Shown piece after piece: positions 8,770 through 16,880 of a DNA stretch of 64,000 nucleotides. The stretch's first letter is position 1; every line of letters begins with the position of its first letter. Under the pieces are notes generated by a model that did no database searches, was not told the origin of the DNA, and saw only the letters and a program-made list of their open reading frames with translations. The translations under genes were made by a program, and so were the position numbers. Source of the stretch: Alphaproteobacteria bacterium (lineage in GTDB: Bacteria; Myxococcota_A; UBA796; GCA-2862545); NCBI GenBank assembly GCA_020632885.1, contig JACKEQ010000003.1, positions 563,425 to 627,424 of the forward strand, given 5' to 3'.

Positions 8770-11700
8770 TCAGGGCGCGAGCGGATCGGGGTCGTCACCA
8801 TCGGGCAGGAAGTCGCCGTCGGTGTCCGCGATGCACGGCCAGGTGCCGAGCGACGCCTCCACCGCGTTGACGAGCCCGTCACCATCGACATCGGCGACCG
8901 GATCGAACAGCGCCGGACCCGCATCCCAGCACGACGGGTCCGCCCCGTGCGCCACCAGCCAGGCCACGGGGAGCCCGTCCGCGTTGGGGTCGAGCCCCCA
9001 GCAGACGCCGTCGAAGGACAGGTTGGGGTCCGGTTGGGCGAGCGCGCAGGCGAGGTGGCTGTGGTTCGGGAACGGCATCCAGCGCTCGAGGGGCAGCGTG
9101 GGTGACCAGCTCACGTAGGGCTCCGGTTCGAGCGGCGCACAGTCGAGCCCGGTGGGACAGGTCACGTCGAGGTCCGGCAGCGTGTAGAGCGCGTTCACGC
9201 CGTCCTGCACGGGCGTCGCGGTGCTCGTGGGCGCGGCGTCCACCACCACGCCGGCCAGGACGAGGCTCGCGGTGTCGACGTCCAGCGCGCCGCCCACCAC
9301 GGCCCCCCCGTGCAGCTCGATGGACCCGGTGGGGTCGTCCACCGAGAGCCCGCCGAGGAAGGTGGAGCCCGACATCGTGTGGGTGCCGCCGTCGCCTACC
9401 AGCCCGCCGACGCCCGGGCCGATGCGGTCGCGCCGGGAGGACCATGCGCCCGAGGCCTCGAGAGACACCAGGGTCGCCGACGGCGCGTAGGGTGTGCGGA
9501 TCCGCGTGTCTTCGGTCACGACGTGGCTGTCGATGTCGAGGGACGCGAGCACGGCGGGCACGCGCGAGCCGTCGTCCAGCGGGTCGGGCTGCTCGAAGAC
9601 GTCGTCGATGTCGGACTCGACGAGCTCGATGCGCACCGGGCCCAGCAGACCGACCGCGGAGCATCCGGGCCCCCCGACGCACAGGAGGGGCGCTGCGACC
9701 TCCACGTCTACGACGGCGAGCCGCTCGGCGGCGAAGGACGCACGGTCGATCCCGGCCCAGAGAGAGCCCTGGATGGACGACTGGGACACGGTGACCGCGG
9801 AGAGGCGGGTGTTGATGAGCTGACCGCCGGCAACGTGGTTCCCGCCCACCGACAGCAGCCCCGTGCCGCTCACGATGGCGTCGAGCGTGGTCTGGGCCAT
9901 GTCCACCGCGGCGCCCGCGCTCGAGAAGTCCACCAGCCCACCCTGCAGGTCCAGGCCGGAGAACGAGCTCCCGCGCACCAGCAGCGCCACGGGGTCCGTG
10001 CCTGCGGAGGAGATCAGGGGCTCGGCGAGCGAAGCGTCCCGGACGGTCACGCCGTCGAGCTCGAGCACGGAAGCGAGGGCGAGGTCGGTGTCGATGGAGC
10101 CCGTGAGCACGAACGGCCTCGCCGTGGCGGGCGCTGGCTCGCAGGTCAGCAGATCCGCGGAGGGCGTGCCGAACACCAGATCCACCCGCTCCAGGACGAG
10201 CCGACCGTCCAGAGTCAGGGAGGCGGCGGGGTCCATGCAGACGACCGCGCGGGAGGCGACCGGCGCGTGGAGGACCACGGTCTCGTCGTCGTCGATGGTC
10301 GCCGAGGCGCCGATCACGAACGGCTGGACGTCCGACAGCTCCACGGTCGTCGTGAGCGCGTCGCCCGCCTCCGCGGCCCGGCAGCGCCCGGGGTTCCCGA
10401 GCATCTCCGCGAGGGAGAAGACGTACCGCGGGTCGAGCTCGGTCGCGCCGGGCTCGTTGGCGATGTAGGTCGAGAAGTACCGGGCGGGCTCGCTGTCGTC
10501 GCAGTCGAGCTGGCTGTCGTCCGCGCGGAGGAAGCCCGGCGGTGGCGCGCACTGGGCGAGCACGCCGCCCGCGGGGTCGCCGAAGCCGTCCAGGTCGGCG
10601 TCGCGGTACCAGATGTCGGGCACGAGCGCGGGGTCCGTGGTGGGGTCCTCCACGCCCTGGCCCGTGAAGCTGCAGTTCCGGTCCACCGGCGCGCAGTCCT
10701 CGGGGGCGCCCGGATGGATCTCCTCGTCCGTGTCGTCGCAGTCGTCGCCGTTGGTGGCGAAGAAACCGTCCAGGATGCAGAGCGTGCCCGGCTCCGCCGC
10801 GGCGTCGCCGAACCCGTCCCCATCGAGGTCGGGCCAACCGAACACGGAACCGGGAGCACCGACGTCCACGAGCCCGCTGCAGTCGTTGTCGATGCCGTCG
10901 CAGATCTCGACGGCCCCGGGGTGCACGGCCGCGAGCGTGTCGTCACAATCACCGACCGCGCGGACGTGGCCGTGCACCTGGAAGCACGACATGACGACGG
11001 GATCCGAGAACCCGTAGCCATCGCCGTCGGCGTCCGGGTACCACGGGATGGGCGCGAACACGGTGGCGTCCGCGTCGTTGCAGTCGGTGTCCACCGGTGC
11101 GTAGCCCGAGCGTCCCACCGCTTCGTCGCAGACCGGCGCGGGATCGCTGGCCACGCCCCGGCCGTCACCGTCCGCGTCGCGGTACCACGTGAACGCGCCG
11201 TCGTTGTCGGGGTCGTTGGGCCCGAGGAGCCCGTCGCAGTCGTCGTCTCCGGCAGTCGCGCAGCGCTCGCCGGCACCGGGGTGCACCTCGGAGTCGGTGT
11301 CGTCGCAGTCTCCGCCCACCACGGCTGCCGCTCCGCACACGTTCGCCTGGGCTGCTCCGGCGTCCCCGAACCCGTCGCCGTCCGCGTCCGGGAAGCCGAG
11401 CGTCGCGGTGGAGAGGTCGATGCCGGGGTCCGCGGCGTCCACGAGCCCGTCGCAGTCGTTGTCGATGCCGTCGCAGATCTCGGTGGTGTCGCCCGTGGCG
11501 ACGTCCGCGGGATGGGCGTTCGCGTCGGTGTCGTCACAGTCGAAGGCGTTGGTGACCACGGCCTGCCCCGCGGGACGGGTGCACGTGTCCGCCACGAGGT
11601 TCGCGGGGTCGCCGAAGCCGTCGCCGTCGCCGTCCGCGAACCACTCCTGCCGGGCGCCCGCCGCGGGGTCGCCGTCGCAGTTGCGGTCCACGCCGTCGCA

Positions 11701-12147
11701 GGTCTCCTGGGCCGCCGGGCTCACGCCCGCGCTGCTGTCGTCGCAGTCGCCGGCGAACGCGCTGGAGCCCGGAGGTGCTGCACATCGGAGCACGGCCTCC
11801 CCTGCCCCGAAGCCGTCCTGGTCGGCGTCCACGAACCAGGGCTGGCGACCCTCCACGGCCGTGTCCGCGTCGTCGGTGAGGCCGTCGCAGTCGTTGTCGA
11901 CGCCGTCGCAGACCTCGATGGCGCCGGGGCGGACGTCCGCGCGGGTGTCGTCGCAGTCCGGGCCGCCGACGGCCACGGAGCGCGCGCCGTCGCGGTCGGC
12001 GTCGCAGTCGCCGATGCCGGGGTCGGTGTCGTCGCAGTCGCGCCCGCCGTCGCGTTCGCCGACCACACCGTCGCCGTCGAGGTCCGTGAGGGGTTCGAGG
12101 GTGGAGGGACCCACCCAGGGACAACCGAGGAGCAGCAGTGTGAACAT
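8770..12147 (-). CDS. Large MopE-type metal-binding-repeat lipoprotein
   Basis: About 1125 residues. The N-terminal half is a run of some ten MopE-like repeats, each with CDGxDNDCDGxxD, a WYxDxDGDGxG segment and a GDCDDTDxxxxPGA segment, rich in Asp and paired Cys; the family binds metal ions in secreted proteins. The second half is a beta-helix-like region (ELSDVQPF, LVLERVDLVFG, STFLGGLSVD), and the end carries an EF-hand-like DVDGDGLVNAVE / DTDGDFLPDGDD pair. The N-terminus MFTLLLLGC is an extremely short lipoprotein signal. I prefer ATG 12147 over the in-frame GTG at 12165 because TACCAT lies exactly six bases upstream, the pattern of a leaderless promoter. It follows the membrane protein gene by 34 bp. 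Confidence 0.88.
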   Translation of the reverse strand: MFTLLLLGCPWVGPSTLEPLTDLDGDGVVGERDGGRDCDDTDPGIGDCDADRDGARSVAVGGPDCDDTRADVRPGAIEVCDGVDNDCDGLTDDADTAVEGRQPWFVDADQDGFGAGEAVLRCAAPPGSSAFAGDCDDSSAGVSPAAQETCDGVDRNCDGDPAAGARQEWFADGDGDGFGDPANLVADTCTRPAGQAVVTNAFDCDDTDANAHPADVATGDTTEICDGIDNDCDGLVDAADPGIDLSTATLGFPDADGDGFGDAGAAQANVCGAAAVVGGDCDDTDSEVHPGAGERCATAGDDDCDGLLGPNDPDNDGAFTWYRDADGDGRGVASDPAPVCDEAVGRSGYAPVDTDCNDADATVFAPIPWYPDADGDGYGFSDPVVMSCFQVHGHVRAVGDCDDTLAAVHPGAVEICDGIDNDCSGLVDVGAPGSVFGWPDLDGDGFGDAAAEPGTLCILDGFFATNGDDCDDTDEEIHPGAPEDCAPVDRNCSFTGQGVEDPTTDPALVPDIWYRDADLDGFGDPAGGVLAQCAPPPGFLRADDSQLDCDDSEPARYFSTYIANEPGATELDPRYVFSLAEMLGNPGRCRAAEAGDALTTTVELSDVQPFVIGASATIDDDETVVLHAPVASRAVVCMDPAASLTLDGRLVLERVDLVFGTPSADLLTCEPAPATARPFVLTGSIDTDLALASVLELDGVTVRDASLAEPLISSAGTDPVALLVRGSSFSGLDLQGGLVDFSSAGAAVDMAQTTLDAIVSGTGLLSVGGNHVAGGQLINTRLSAVTVSQSSIQGSLWAGIDRASFAAERLAVVDVEVAAPLLCVGGPGCSAVGLLGPVRIELVESDIDDVFEQPDPLDDGSRVPAVLASLDIDSHVVTEDTRIRTPYAPSATLVSLEASGAWSSRRDRIGPGVGGLVGDGGTHTMSGSTFLGGLSVDDPTGSIELHGGAVVGGALDVDTASLVLAGVVVDAAPTSTATPVQDGVNALYTLPDLDVTCPTGLDCAPLEPEPYVSWSPTLPLERWMPFPNHSHLACALAQPDPNLSFDGVCWGLDPNADGLPVAWLVAHGADPSCWDAGPALFDPVADVDGDGLVNAVEASLGTWPCIADTDGDFLPDGDDPDPLAP

Positions 12148-12153
12148 CGCCGG

Positions 12154-12159
12154 ATGGTA
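12154..12159 (-). promoter_or_regulatory. Candidate -10 hexamer of a leaderless promoter (TACCAT)
   Basis: On the minus strand TACCAT is followed by six bases (CCGGCG) and then the ATG of the MopE-repeat gene. No ribosome-binding site is present, so transcription starting at or next to the ATG would give a leaderless mRNA. The same arrangement occurs before the genes at 45581 and 63882. Confidence 0.35.
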
Positions 12160-12181
12160 GCCCACGCGGGGCCCGCCCGCG

Positions 12182-13450
12182 TCACCCGAGGGCGCGAAGC
12201 CGGGCGAGGGCCGCAGAAGCCGCGTCGTCGAGGGCTCCGGGATCGCGCTGGAGACGGGCGAGCGTGGTCAGCAACTCGTCCGGGTGGGTGGCGGGGAGCA
12301 CGAAGCGGCGGCCGTCGCGGAGCTCCAGGCGCAGGGCCCGTCGGGTCGGGACGAAGCGGACGTCGTCGATGTGGAAGGTGGCGCGTGCGGCGCCCTGGAC
12401 GAGGATGGTGCGGCCGTCGTCGATGAGGAGCAGGTCGTCGCGCTCGAGACGGAGGCGCAGGAGCGGGCCCATGGCGAACGTGTACGGGAGGACCGCCAGG
12501 ACCGACCACGCGGACAGCGATACCAGCACGGCGAGCACGAACGGCGTGGCCCAGACCGCGGCGACGAACCCCTCGGGGCGCGCCCAGACGATCGCGAGAC
12601 CGTCCTCCGTGTCTGCCGTGGCCACGGGACCCTCCGCACGACCAGACGCCCAGACCCGCGCGGTCGGGCTGCCGCGCGCATGGTCGACGGTCCCGTGCCG
12701 CAGACCGGCCCACCCGGCGAGCAGACAGACCCCGAGGGTCAGCAGGACCGCCAGGGCCGGCTGGTTGAAGGGGGCGAGCAGGACGAGGACAGCGCAGACG
12801 GGCGGTAGCAGCATGCCGATCGGCTCGGCCCTCCCGGCGGGGACGAGGAGCAGACGGGCCGTCAGCGGCAGGTCGCTTCGCGGGGAGCTCGTGAGCCAGG
12901 GGTCGGGCGCGACAGGCTCGCTCCGGCTGTGGAGGAAGGGGGACTCGACGACCAGCACCGGGAGGACGACGGAGAGTCCGGTGACCGCCCCCCACACCAT
13001 CGGGCCGAAGGACGCAGACACGCACAGGGCGGTCACGACGAGCGCGGCCATGGCGGGCTCGAAGCGGGGACGCGGGGTGAGCGAGCGGCCTTCGCGGACG
13101 GCCTGGACGACCTGCCGCGCCACGGTGTGCGGTACGTCGTCGATCCGCGCGCGCCGGCCGTCCTGTCCGATGAACAACAGGCTGGACGTCCAGCGTGTGG
13201 TGGGCACGGCGGCAGGATCCTTCACGACCGTGGGATGCCCGCCGACCACGAGCCTGCCGGCCACCACGCGCGGGAACCGCTCGGCACGGGCGGCGCGGTA
13301 GAGGACCCAGGACAACCCGGCGAGCATCGGCACGGTGGCCCACGTGCTGAACAGGGCCAGGACCAGGAGCACCACGAGGAACACCAGCACACCAGCAGCC
13401 AGCCCCGCCGACCGCCCTACGCGCCCGAGCATGCGGCGAACGTCGCCCAC
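12182..13450 (-). CDS. Multi-pass membrane protein with C-terminal PH-like region
   Basis: 422 residues with about six to eight hydrophobic segments: one near the N-terminus (LVFLVVLLVLALFS), pairs around 150-180, 220-260 and 320-350. A soluble C-terminus (RLRLERDDLLLIDDGRTI, LRLELRDGRRFVLP) looks like the PH/bPH-type domains of bacterial membrane proteins. The gene at 16881-18398 has the same architecture. The GTG at 13450 is preceded by GGGGAGGACCC and a TAGGAT hexamer; an in-frame ATG six codons later is an alternative. The 5' end, including this promoter, exists as a decayed second copy near 14789-14868. Function unknown. Confidence 0.75.
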   Translation of the reverse strand: MGDVRRMLGRVGRSAGLAAGVLVFLVVLLVLALFSTWATVPMLAGLSWVLYRAARAERFPRVVAGRLVVGGHPTVVKDPAAVPTTRWTSSLLFIGQDGRRARIDDVPHTVARQVVQAVREGRSLTPRPRFEPAMAALVVTALCVSASFGPMVWGAVTGLSVVLPVLVVESPFLHSRSEPVAPDPWLTSSPRSDLPLTARLLLVPAGRAEPIGMLLPPVCAVLVLLAPFNQPALAVLLTLGVCLLAGWAGLRHGTVDHARGSPTARVWASGRAEGPVATADTEDGLAIVWARPEGFVAAVWATPFVLAVLVSLSAWSVLAVLPYTFAMGPLLRLRLERDDLLLIDDGRTILVQGAARATFHIDDVRFVPTRRALRLELRDGRRFVLPATHPDELLTTLARLQRDPGALDDAASAALARLRALG

Positions 13451-13507
13451 GGGTCCTCCCCTTCCATCCTACCCGCTGCAGAGGGCGCGTGAGGTCGGAG
13501 AGTCCCC

Positions 13508-13675
13508 TTTCAACGCGGAGCAGCGGAGCACCACGGAGGGCCAGGCTCCACGACGAGCGGCTCGTGCGGGAAGCACAGTTCAGGTGGAGGCAGGAGGACT
13601 GGGACGCTGCGAGGCCTCTCCAGCTCCTCACCCCCTCCGCGGTGCTCCGCGGTGCTCCGATGCTCCGCGTTGAAA
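13508..13675. repeat. Inverted-repeat (MITE-like) element, copy A
   Basis: A 168-bp element bounded by TTTCAACGCGGAGC on the left and its complement GCTCCGCGTTGAAA on the right. The arms are built of GGAGCACCGCGGAG-type short repeats, so each end can fold back on the other over about 40 bp with mismatches. The centre carries CACGACGAGCGG and CAGGTGGAGGCAGGAGG. It codes for no transposase. It occupies most of the 269-bp gene-free gap between 13450 and 13720. Confidence 0.7.
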
Positions 13676-13719
13676 CAACCGAGCTCGATTCGGGCACCGC
13701 AGACCTGAGGAGCGACACC

Positions 13720-14664
13720 TCAACGCGGGAGGGCCTCCAGCTGCTCGAGGTGATCGGCCGGGTACAGCGGGCCCGCGCAACGGATCGCGTTGTCGGCGGT
13801 GATGGCGCAGACCGACGGGAGCGCGGGATCGAAGTCCTCACCCGGGTGCTGGCGGACGTCCACCGACATCGTGACGACCTCGCCGAGGTCGAACACGTCG
13901 CCGTTGCTGCAGACGATGACCTTGTCGCTGGCCCGACGCGCGCACGCGATGCCCATGTACCCCTGCAGATCCTCGTACGGACCCTCGGTGAACGGGAAGG
14001 TGGTCATGTCCCCGGCACCCGCGCAGGTGATCTCACCGTCCACGTCCAGGGCACACACGCCGAACAGCCACACGCCGTCGACTGCCAACGGCTGCACGAT
14101 GGCCGTTGCCAGGTGCGTGAACTCGAGCTCCGGGGGCAGGGGGACCTCGAGCAGCTCGTAGTCGTGATTCCGTGTCGCTGCGATGTTGCTCTCGTCCAGA
14201 CCCGTCGTGCTTCCGCCATGGGTCAGGATGCGCCACGTGCGACCACGGGATGCCTCGGCGACCCCGTCGAGGTCGTACAGCGCACCATCGACCGTCACAC
14301 CACCATACGAGTCGAAGGCGGCAGACTCGCGCCATGGTGCACAGTAGCGCTTGGAGCCTCCACCGCCCGGGCAGCTCTCGACCCGCGGCACCTCGCCTGG
14401 CAGGTGAGAGTAGAGGTAGGAGTAGAATCCCGAGATCCGACGTTCGGGGTCGACATGGACACCTTCGACAGGCCCATGGGGCAGGTTGCCATCAAGGACC
14501 CACTGTTCAGCAGCCCAACAGGTCAGCTCACCTTCAGAGTCGAGCGCGCAAGGCCGCGCCAACACCTGGACCCAGCGACGTGCCGGCTCGGTGGGCAGAG
14601 GGTCGGTGGGCAGAGGGTCGGTGGAAAGCGTCTGGGTACACGCCAGAATCGAGAGGACAGTCAT
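13720..14664 (-). CDS. Lipoprotein with RCC1-like short repeats
   Basis: 314 residues. The signal ends in a lipobox-like LACT, followed by a linker made of 15-bp DNA repeats (TDPLPTDPLPTEP). The body shows RCC1/BNR-like units of the form CALDxxGxxTCxG: RPCALDSEGELTCW, GVCALDVDGEITCAG, SVCAITADNAIRCAG, suggesting an incomplete propeller. The ATG at 14664 gives MTVLSILACTQ. The 3' part also exists as a remnant at about 15128-15295 with the reading frame interrupted. No function can be assigned. Confidence 0.75.
   Translation of the reverse strand: MTVLSILACTQTLSTDPLPTDPLPTEPARRWVQVLARPCALDSEGELTCWAAEQWVLDGNLPHGPVEGVHVDPERRISGFYSYLYSHLPGEVPRVESCPGGGGSKRYCAPWRESAAFDSYGGVTVDGALYDLDGVAEASRGRTWRILTHGGSTTGLDESNIAATRNHDYELLEVPLPPELEFTHLATAIVQPLAVDGVWLFGVCALDVDGEITCAGAGDMTTFPFTEGPYEDLQGYMGIACARRASDKVIVCSNGDVFDLGEVVTMSVDVRQHPGEDFDPALPSVCAITADNAIRCAGPLYPADHLEQLEALPR
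14587..14624 (+). repeat. 15-bp tandem repeat within coding sequence
   Basis: GGTCGGTGGGCAGAG is repeated about two and a half times and encodes the Pro-Thr-Asp-Pro-Leu linker of the lipoprotein on the minus strand. The copies are identical over two full units, so the linker length is probably variable between strains. Confidence 0.7.
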
Positions 14665-15030
14665 CGGGGGCCTCGAGCGGATTGCAGGTTCATCGATGAG
14701 GCCCACTGGAGGCGGAGCTTCTCGCCGTTCCCCCAGGCGCGCGACCTTCCTCGTTGCCCGGCCCGGTCGTCGAGAGGACCGACGACCGTGGCCCACCTCC
14801 TGGCCGTCGCCTGGAGCACGAGGACCAGCAGCAGCATGCGGCGAACGTCCCCGCGTCCATCCTACCCGGACGCAAGCGCCGGGGACTCGAGAGTCCTCTT
14901 TCAACGCGGAGCAGCGGAGCACATCGGAGCACCGCGGAGGGGCTGGCTGCACGACGAGCGGATCCTGCGAGAGCCGCGGATCAGGTGGAGGCAGGAGGCC
15001 TGGGACCCTGCAAGGCCCCTCTCGAGCTCC
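14665..15030. other. Gene-free stretch with duplication debris
   Basis: These 366 bases hold no intact gene. They contain the upstream region of the lipoprotein gene ending at 14664, a shortened remnant of the 5' end of the membrane protein gene (about 14789-14868, minus strand, still with its TAGGAT hexamer) and most of inverted-repeat element B. Confidence 0.6.
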
Positions 15031-15078
15031 TCACCCCCTCCGCGGTGCTCCGCGGTGCTCCGATGCTCCGCGTTGAAA
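14899..15078. repeat. Inverted-repeat (MITE-like) element, copy B
   Basis: A 180-bp second copy of the element at 13508-13675, with the same terminal TTTCAACGCGGAGC and GCTCCGCGTTGAAA and a very similar core. The left arm is longer by a GGAGCACATC-type unit. The right arm lies inside the 3' end of the gene at 15031-15969. Its flanks also match those of copy A, so it arose with the segmental duplication rather than by a separate insertion. Confidence 0.7.
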
Positions 15079-15969
15079 ACACCGAGCTCGATTCGGGCAC
15101 CGCAGACGGGAGGAGCGACACCTCAACGCGGAGGGCCTCCAGCTGCTCGAGAAGATCGGCCGGGTACAGCGGGCTCGCGCAAAGGATTGCGTTGTCGGCG
15201 GTGATGGCGCAGACCGACGGGAGCAGCGGATAGAAGTCCTCACCCGGGTACTGGCAGACGCCGAACAGTCACACACCGTCGACGGCCAGCGGCCCGCTGC
15301 CGGGACGGCCGTGACCAGGACCCTTGCGAGCATCTCGAAGGTCGCCGAACCGCTCGGACGCTCGTCGTTCGCGACGTCGGGGTGCCTCCAGTCGTCGAGC
15401 TGGAGTACGCGCTCGAGATCGTCGGCGAAGGCGTGTCGGAGCTCCGTCTCCGTCGCCAGGAGCGAGGCTCGGTGCGTGGCGGCCAGTCCCCGGAGCGCTT
15501 CGAACGTGCGGAGCCTCGGCGGCATAGAGAGCTCGATGCCCAGCGCCTCACAACGCTCAGGGCTCGGTAAGTCAGCCGGCGTGCCGCGAATCAGGGCCGT
15601 CGTGGCGCCCAGGCGCACGAGCTCGTGCTCCTCCTCGTCCTGCCACGCGTCGTCGATGGGGTGGAAGAAGCGGGGCTGATCGAACGGTTCCTTCGCCAGG
15701 TAGTGTCGATAGGCCTCGTCGCTGACGTAGTCGTCACGGGTGTTCCGGTTGCGCAGGTCGCTCCCGAAGGCATTGACGCAGAGATCAGGAGCGCCGGCCC
15801 GGGGGTTGAAACCGACGACCTCGATCGTGAGTCCCCAGTCCGTGGCGCTGCGGAAGAGCGTGAGGCGCGTCGCCGCCAGGTAGACGTACCCGTTGTCGAG
15901 CATCGGGAAGGTGTAGGCGTCCGCGCATGCGTCGAGGATTGCCAGGATCTCGCCTTCCGTGTGCTTCAT
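15031..15969 (-). CDS. Conserved hypothetical protein with chimeric C-terminal tail
   Basis: 312 residues. About the first 225 look like a genuine soluble domain (ILDACADAYTFPMLDNGYVY, LTIEVVGFNPRAG, YRHYLAKEP) that I associate, without certainty, with the DUF7003-type proteins of myxobacteria. From roughly codon 226 (about 15295) to the stop, the sequence is a Ser/Arg-rich out-of-frame reading of the duplicated lipoprotein remnant and inverted-repeat element B, so the native C-terminus has been replaced. The ATG at 15969 has GGAGGCGACCCAC upstream. Whether the product folds is unclear. Confidence 0.65.
   Translation of the reverse strand: MKHTEGEILAILDACADAYTFPMLDNGYVYLAATRLTLFRSATDWGLTIEVVGFNPRAGAPDLCVNAFGSDLRNRNTRDDYVSDEAYRHYLAKEPFDQPRFFHPIDDAWQDEEEHELVRLGATTALIRGTPADLPSPERCEALGIELSMPPRLRTFEALRGLAATHRASLLATETELRHAFADDLERVLQLDDWRHPDVANDERPSGSATFEMLARVLVTAVPAAGRWPSTVCDCSASASTRVRTSIRCSRRSAPSPPTTQSFARARCTRPIFSSSWRPSALRCRSSRLRCPNRARCFQRGASEHRGAPRRG
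15128..15295 (-). pseudogene. Remnant of the RCC1-like lipoprotein 3' end
   Basis: Read on the minus strand this encodes GEDFYPLLPSVCAIT and PLYPADLLEQLEAL, matching the C-terminus of the lipoprotein at 13720-14664 (GEDFDPALPSVCAIT and PLYPADHLEQLEAL). Upstream it keeps a short VDGV-LFGVC match and has lost about 170 bp between the two. It has no start and is overlapped in another frame by the tail of the gene at 15031-15969. Confidence 0.65.
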
Positions 15970-16037
15970 GTGGGTCGCCTCCGGCTGGGATTCGGCTGTC
16001 GAGAACGGGTGCACCGGCACCGTGACGACGTCCCGCT

Positions 16038-16862
16038 CTACGGGCAGGCGAGCCGCTCCGGGCCCAGGTCCCACTCCTTGATGATCGTGCTGAAACCTGC
16101 ACCCGCCGGACACACCCGGTCCGCCAGCGCCTGTGCATCCGCGAAGTCGTCCACGTACTCCGTATGCAACACCGCCTTGTCTGCAGCCACGAACGGCGCC
16201 AGCGTGTCGCACTCGTCGTAGTCCCAGCACTCCTCGTTCACCGTGTAGTCGAACCAGTCCAGCAGGTCCGCGATCTGCTCCACGTCGTTCTTCAGGGCCA
16301 CCGAGAGCCCGCGCACGTGCGCTGCATCCGCCAGGAACCGGTTGAACGCGAGCTGCTCGAGCTGCGTGACCCCGAAGCCCGACGAGGTGTCCCAGGCCGT
16401 GACGTTGTCCGGCTCCACGCCATCACAGCCCTTCTCGACCGCCAGATCCAGCCGGGCCTCCAGGATCTCCCGCACCGTCGGGTCGTTCACGTCCAGCCAG
16501 CGCTCGTCCGGCCAGCCCTCCAGCCGCCGCCCGATCGTGTCCTCCGGGAACTCCGCGGCGTCCGGCGTCCACGGCTCGTACGAACCCGCGCTGAAGTAGC
16601 AGACCAGCGTGCTCCCCCGCGCGTGGATGGCGTCGCGCACGGCGTCCGTGAGCTCGAAGAGGTCCACGTCGTACACGTCCACGTCGAGGGACGTGTCCAC
16701 CGTGCCCGTGATCTGCCACTGCCAGCTCACCCCCGCCGGGATGCCGGGACCCGCGAAGGGCTCGGGATCGCCCGCCACGTACGGCACACAGGTGGTGCCC
16801 TCGCGGACCTCGCCGTCCTCGCACCCCCCGCCCCCACACGCCAGCAACAGTCCGACGAGCAT
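16038..16862 (-). CDS. GH114-type lipoprotein (endo-alpha-1,4-polygalactosaminidase family)
   Basis: 274 residues with a very short lipoprotein signal (LVGLLLAC). The rest matches glycoside hydrolase family 114 (TM1410-like TIM barrels): WQWQITGTVDTSL, CYFSAGSYEPWTPD, the W-LDV strand, CDGVEPDNV with the acidic pair expected at the active site, LKNDVEQI and DYTVNEEC. Family members hydrolyse galactosamine-rich polysaccharides; the substrate here is not known. GGAGGGGAGGGCG precedes the ATG, and the gene starts 18 bp after the membrane protein gene, so the two are probably co-transcribed. Confidence 0.88.
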   Translation of the reverse strand: MLVGLLLACGGGGCEDGEVREGTTCVPYVAGDPEPFAGPGIPAGVSWQWQITGTVDTSLDVDVYDVDLFELTDAVRDAIHARGSTLVCYFSAGSYEPWTPDAAEFPEDTIGRRLEGWPDERWLDVNDPTVREILEARLDLAVEKGCDGVEPDNVTAWDTSSGFGVTQLEQLAFNRFLADAAHVRGLSVALKNDVEQIADLLDWFDYTVNEECWDYDECDTLAPFVAADKAVLHTEYVDDFADAQALADRVCPAGAGFSTIIKEWDLGPERLACP

Positions 16863-16880
16863 TCGCCCTCCCCTCCCCGA

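Larger units (their letters stand above)
13330..15295. repeat. Decayed tandem segmental duplication
   Basis: Two units lie in direct orientation. Unit A (13330-14664) is the 5' end of the membrane protein gene, an inverted-repeat element (13508-13675) and the complete lipoprotein gene 13720-14664. Unit B (about 14789-15295) is a shortened remnant of the membrane gene 5' end, a second inverted-repeat element (14899-15078) and a remnant of the lipoprotein gene 3' end. Matching stretches include GCATGCGGCGAACGTC (around 13430 and 14836) and GAGCTCGATTCGGGCACCGC (13681 and 15083). Unit B has at least two internal deletions. Confidence 0.8.

Noticed and set aside
13490..15090. Coding genes within the inverted-repeat elements
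   Set aside because: Open frames there come from GGAGCA-type repeats, are shared by both copies out of frame and lack ribosome sites.
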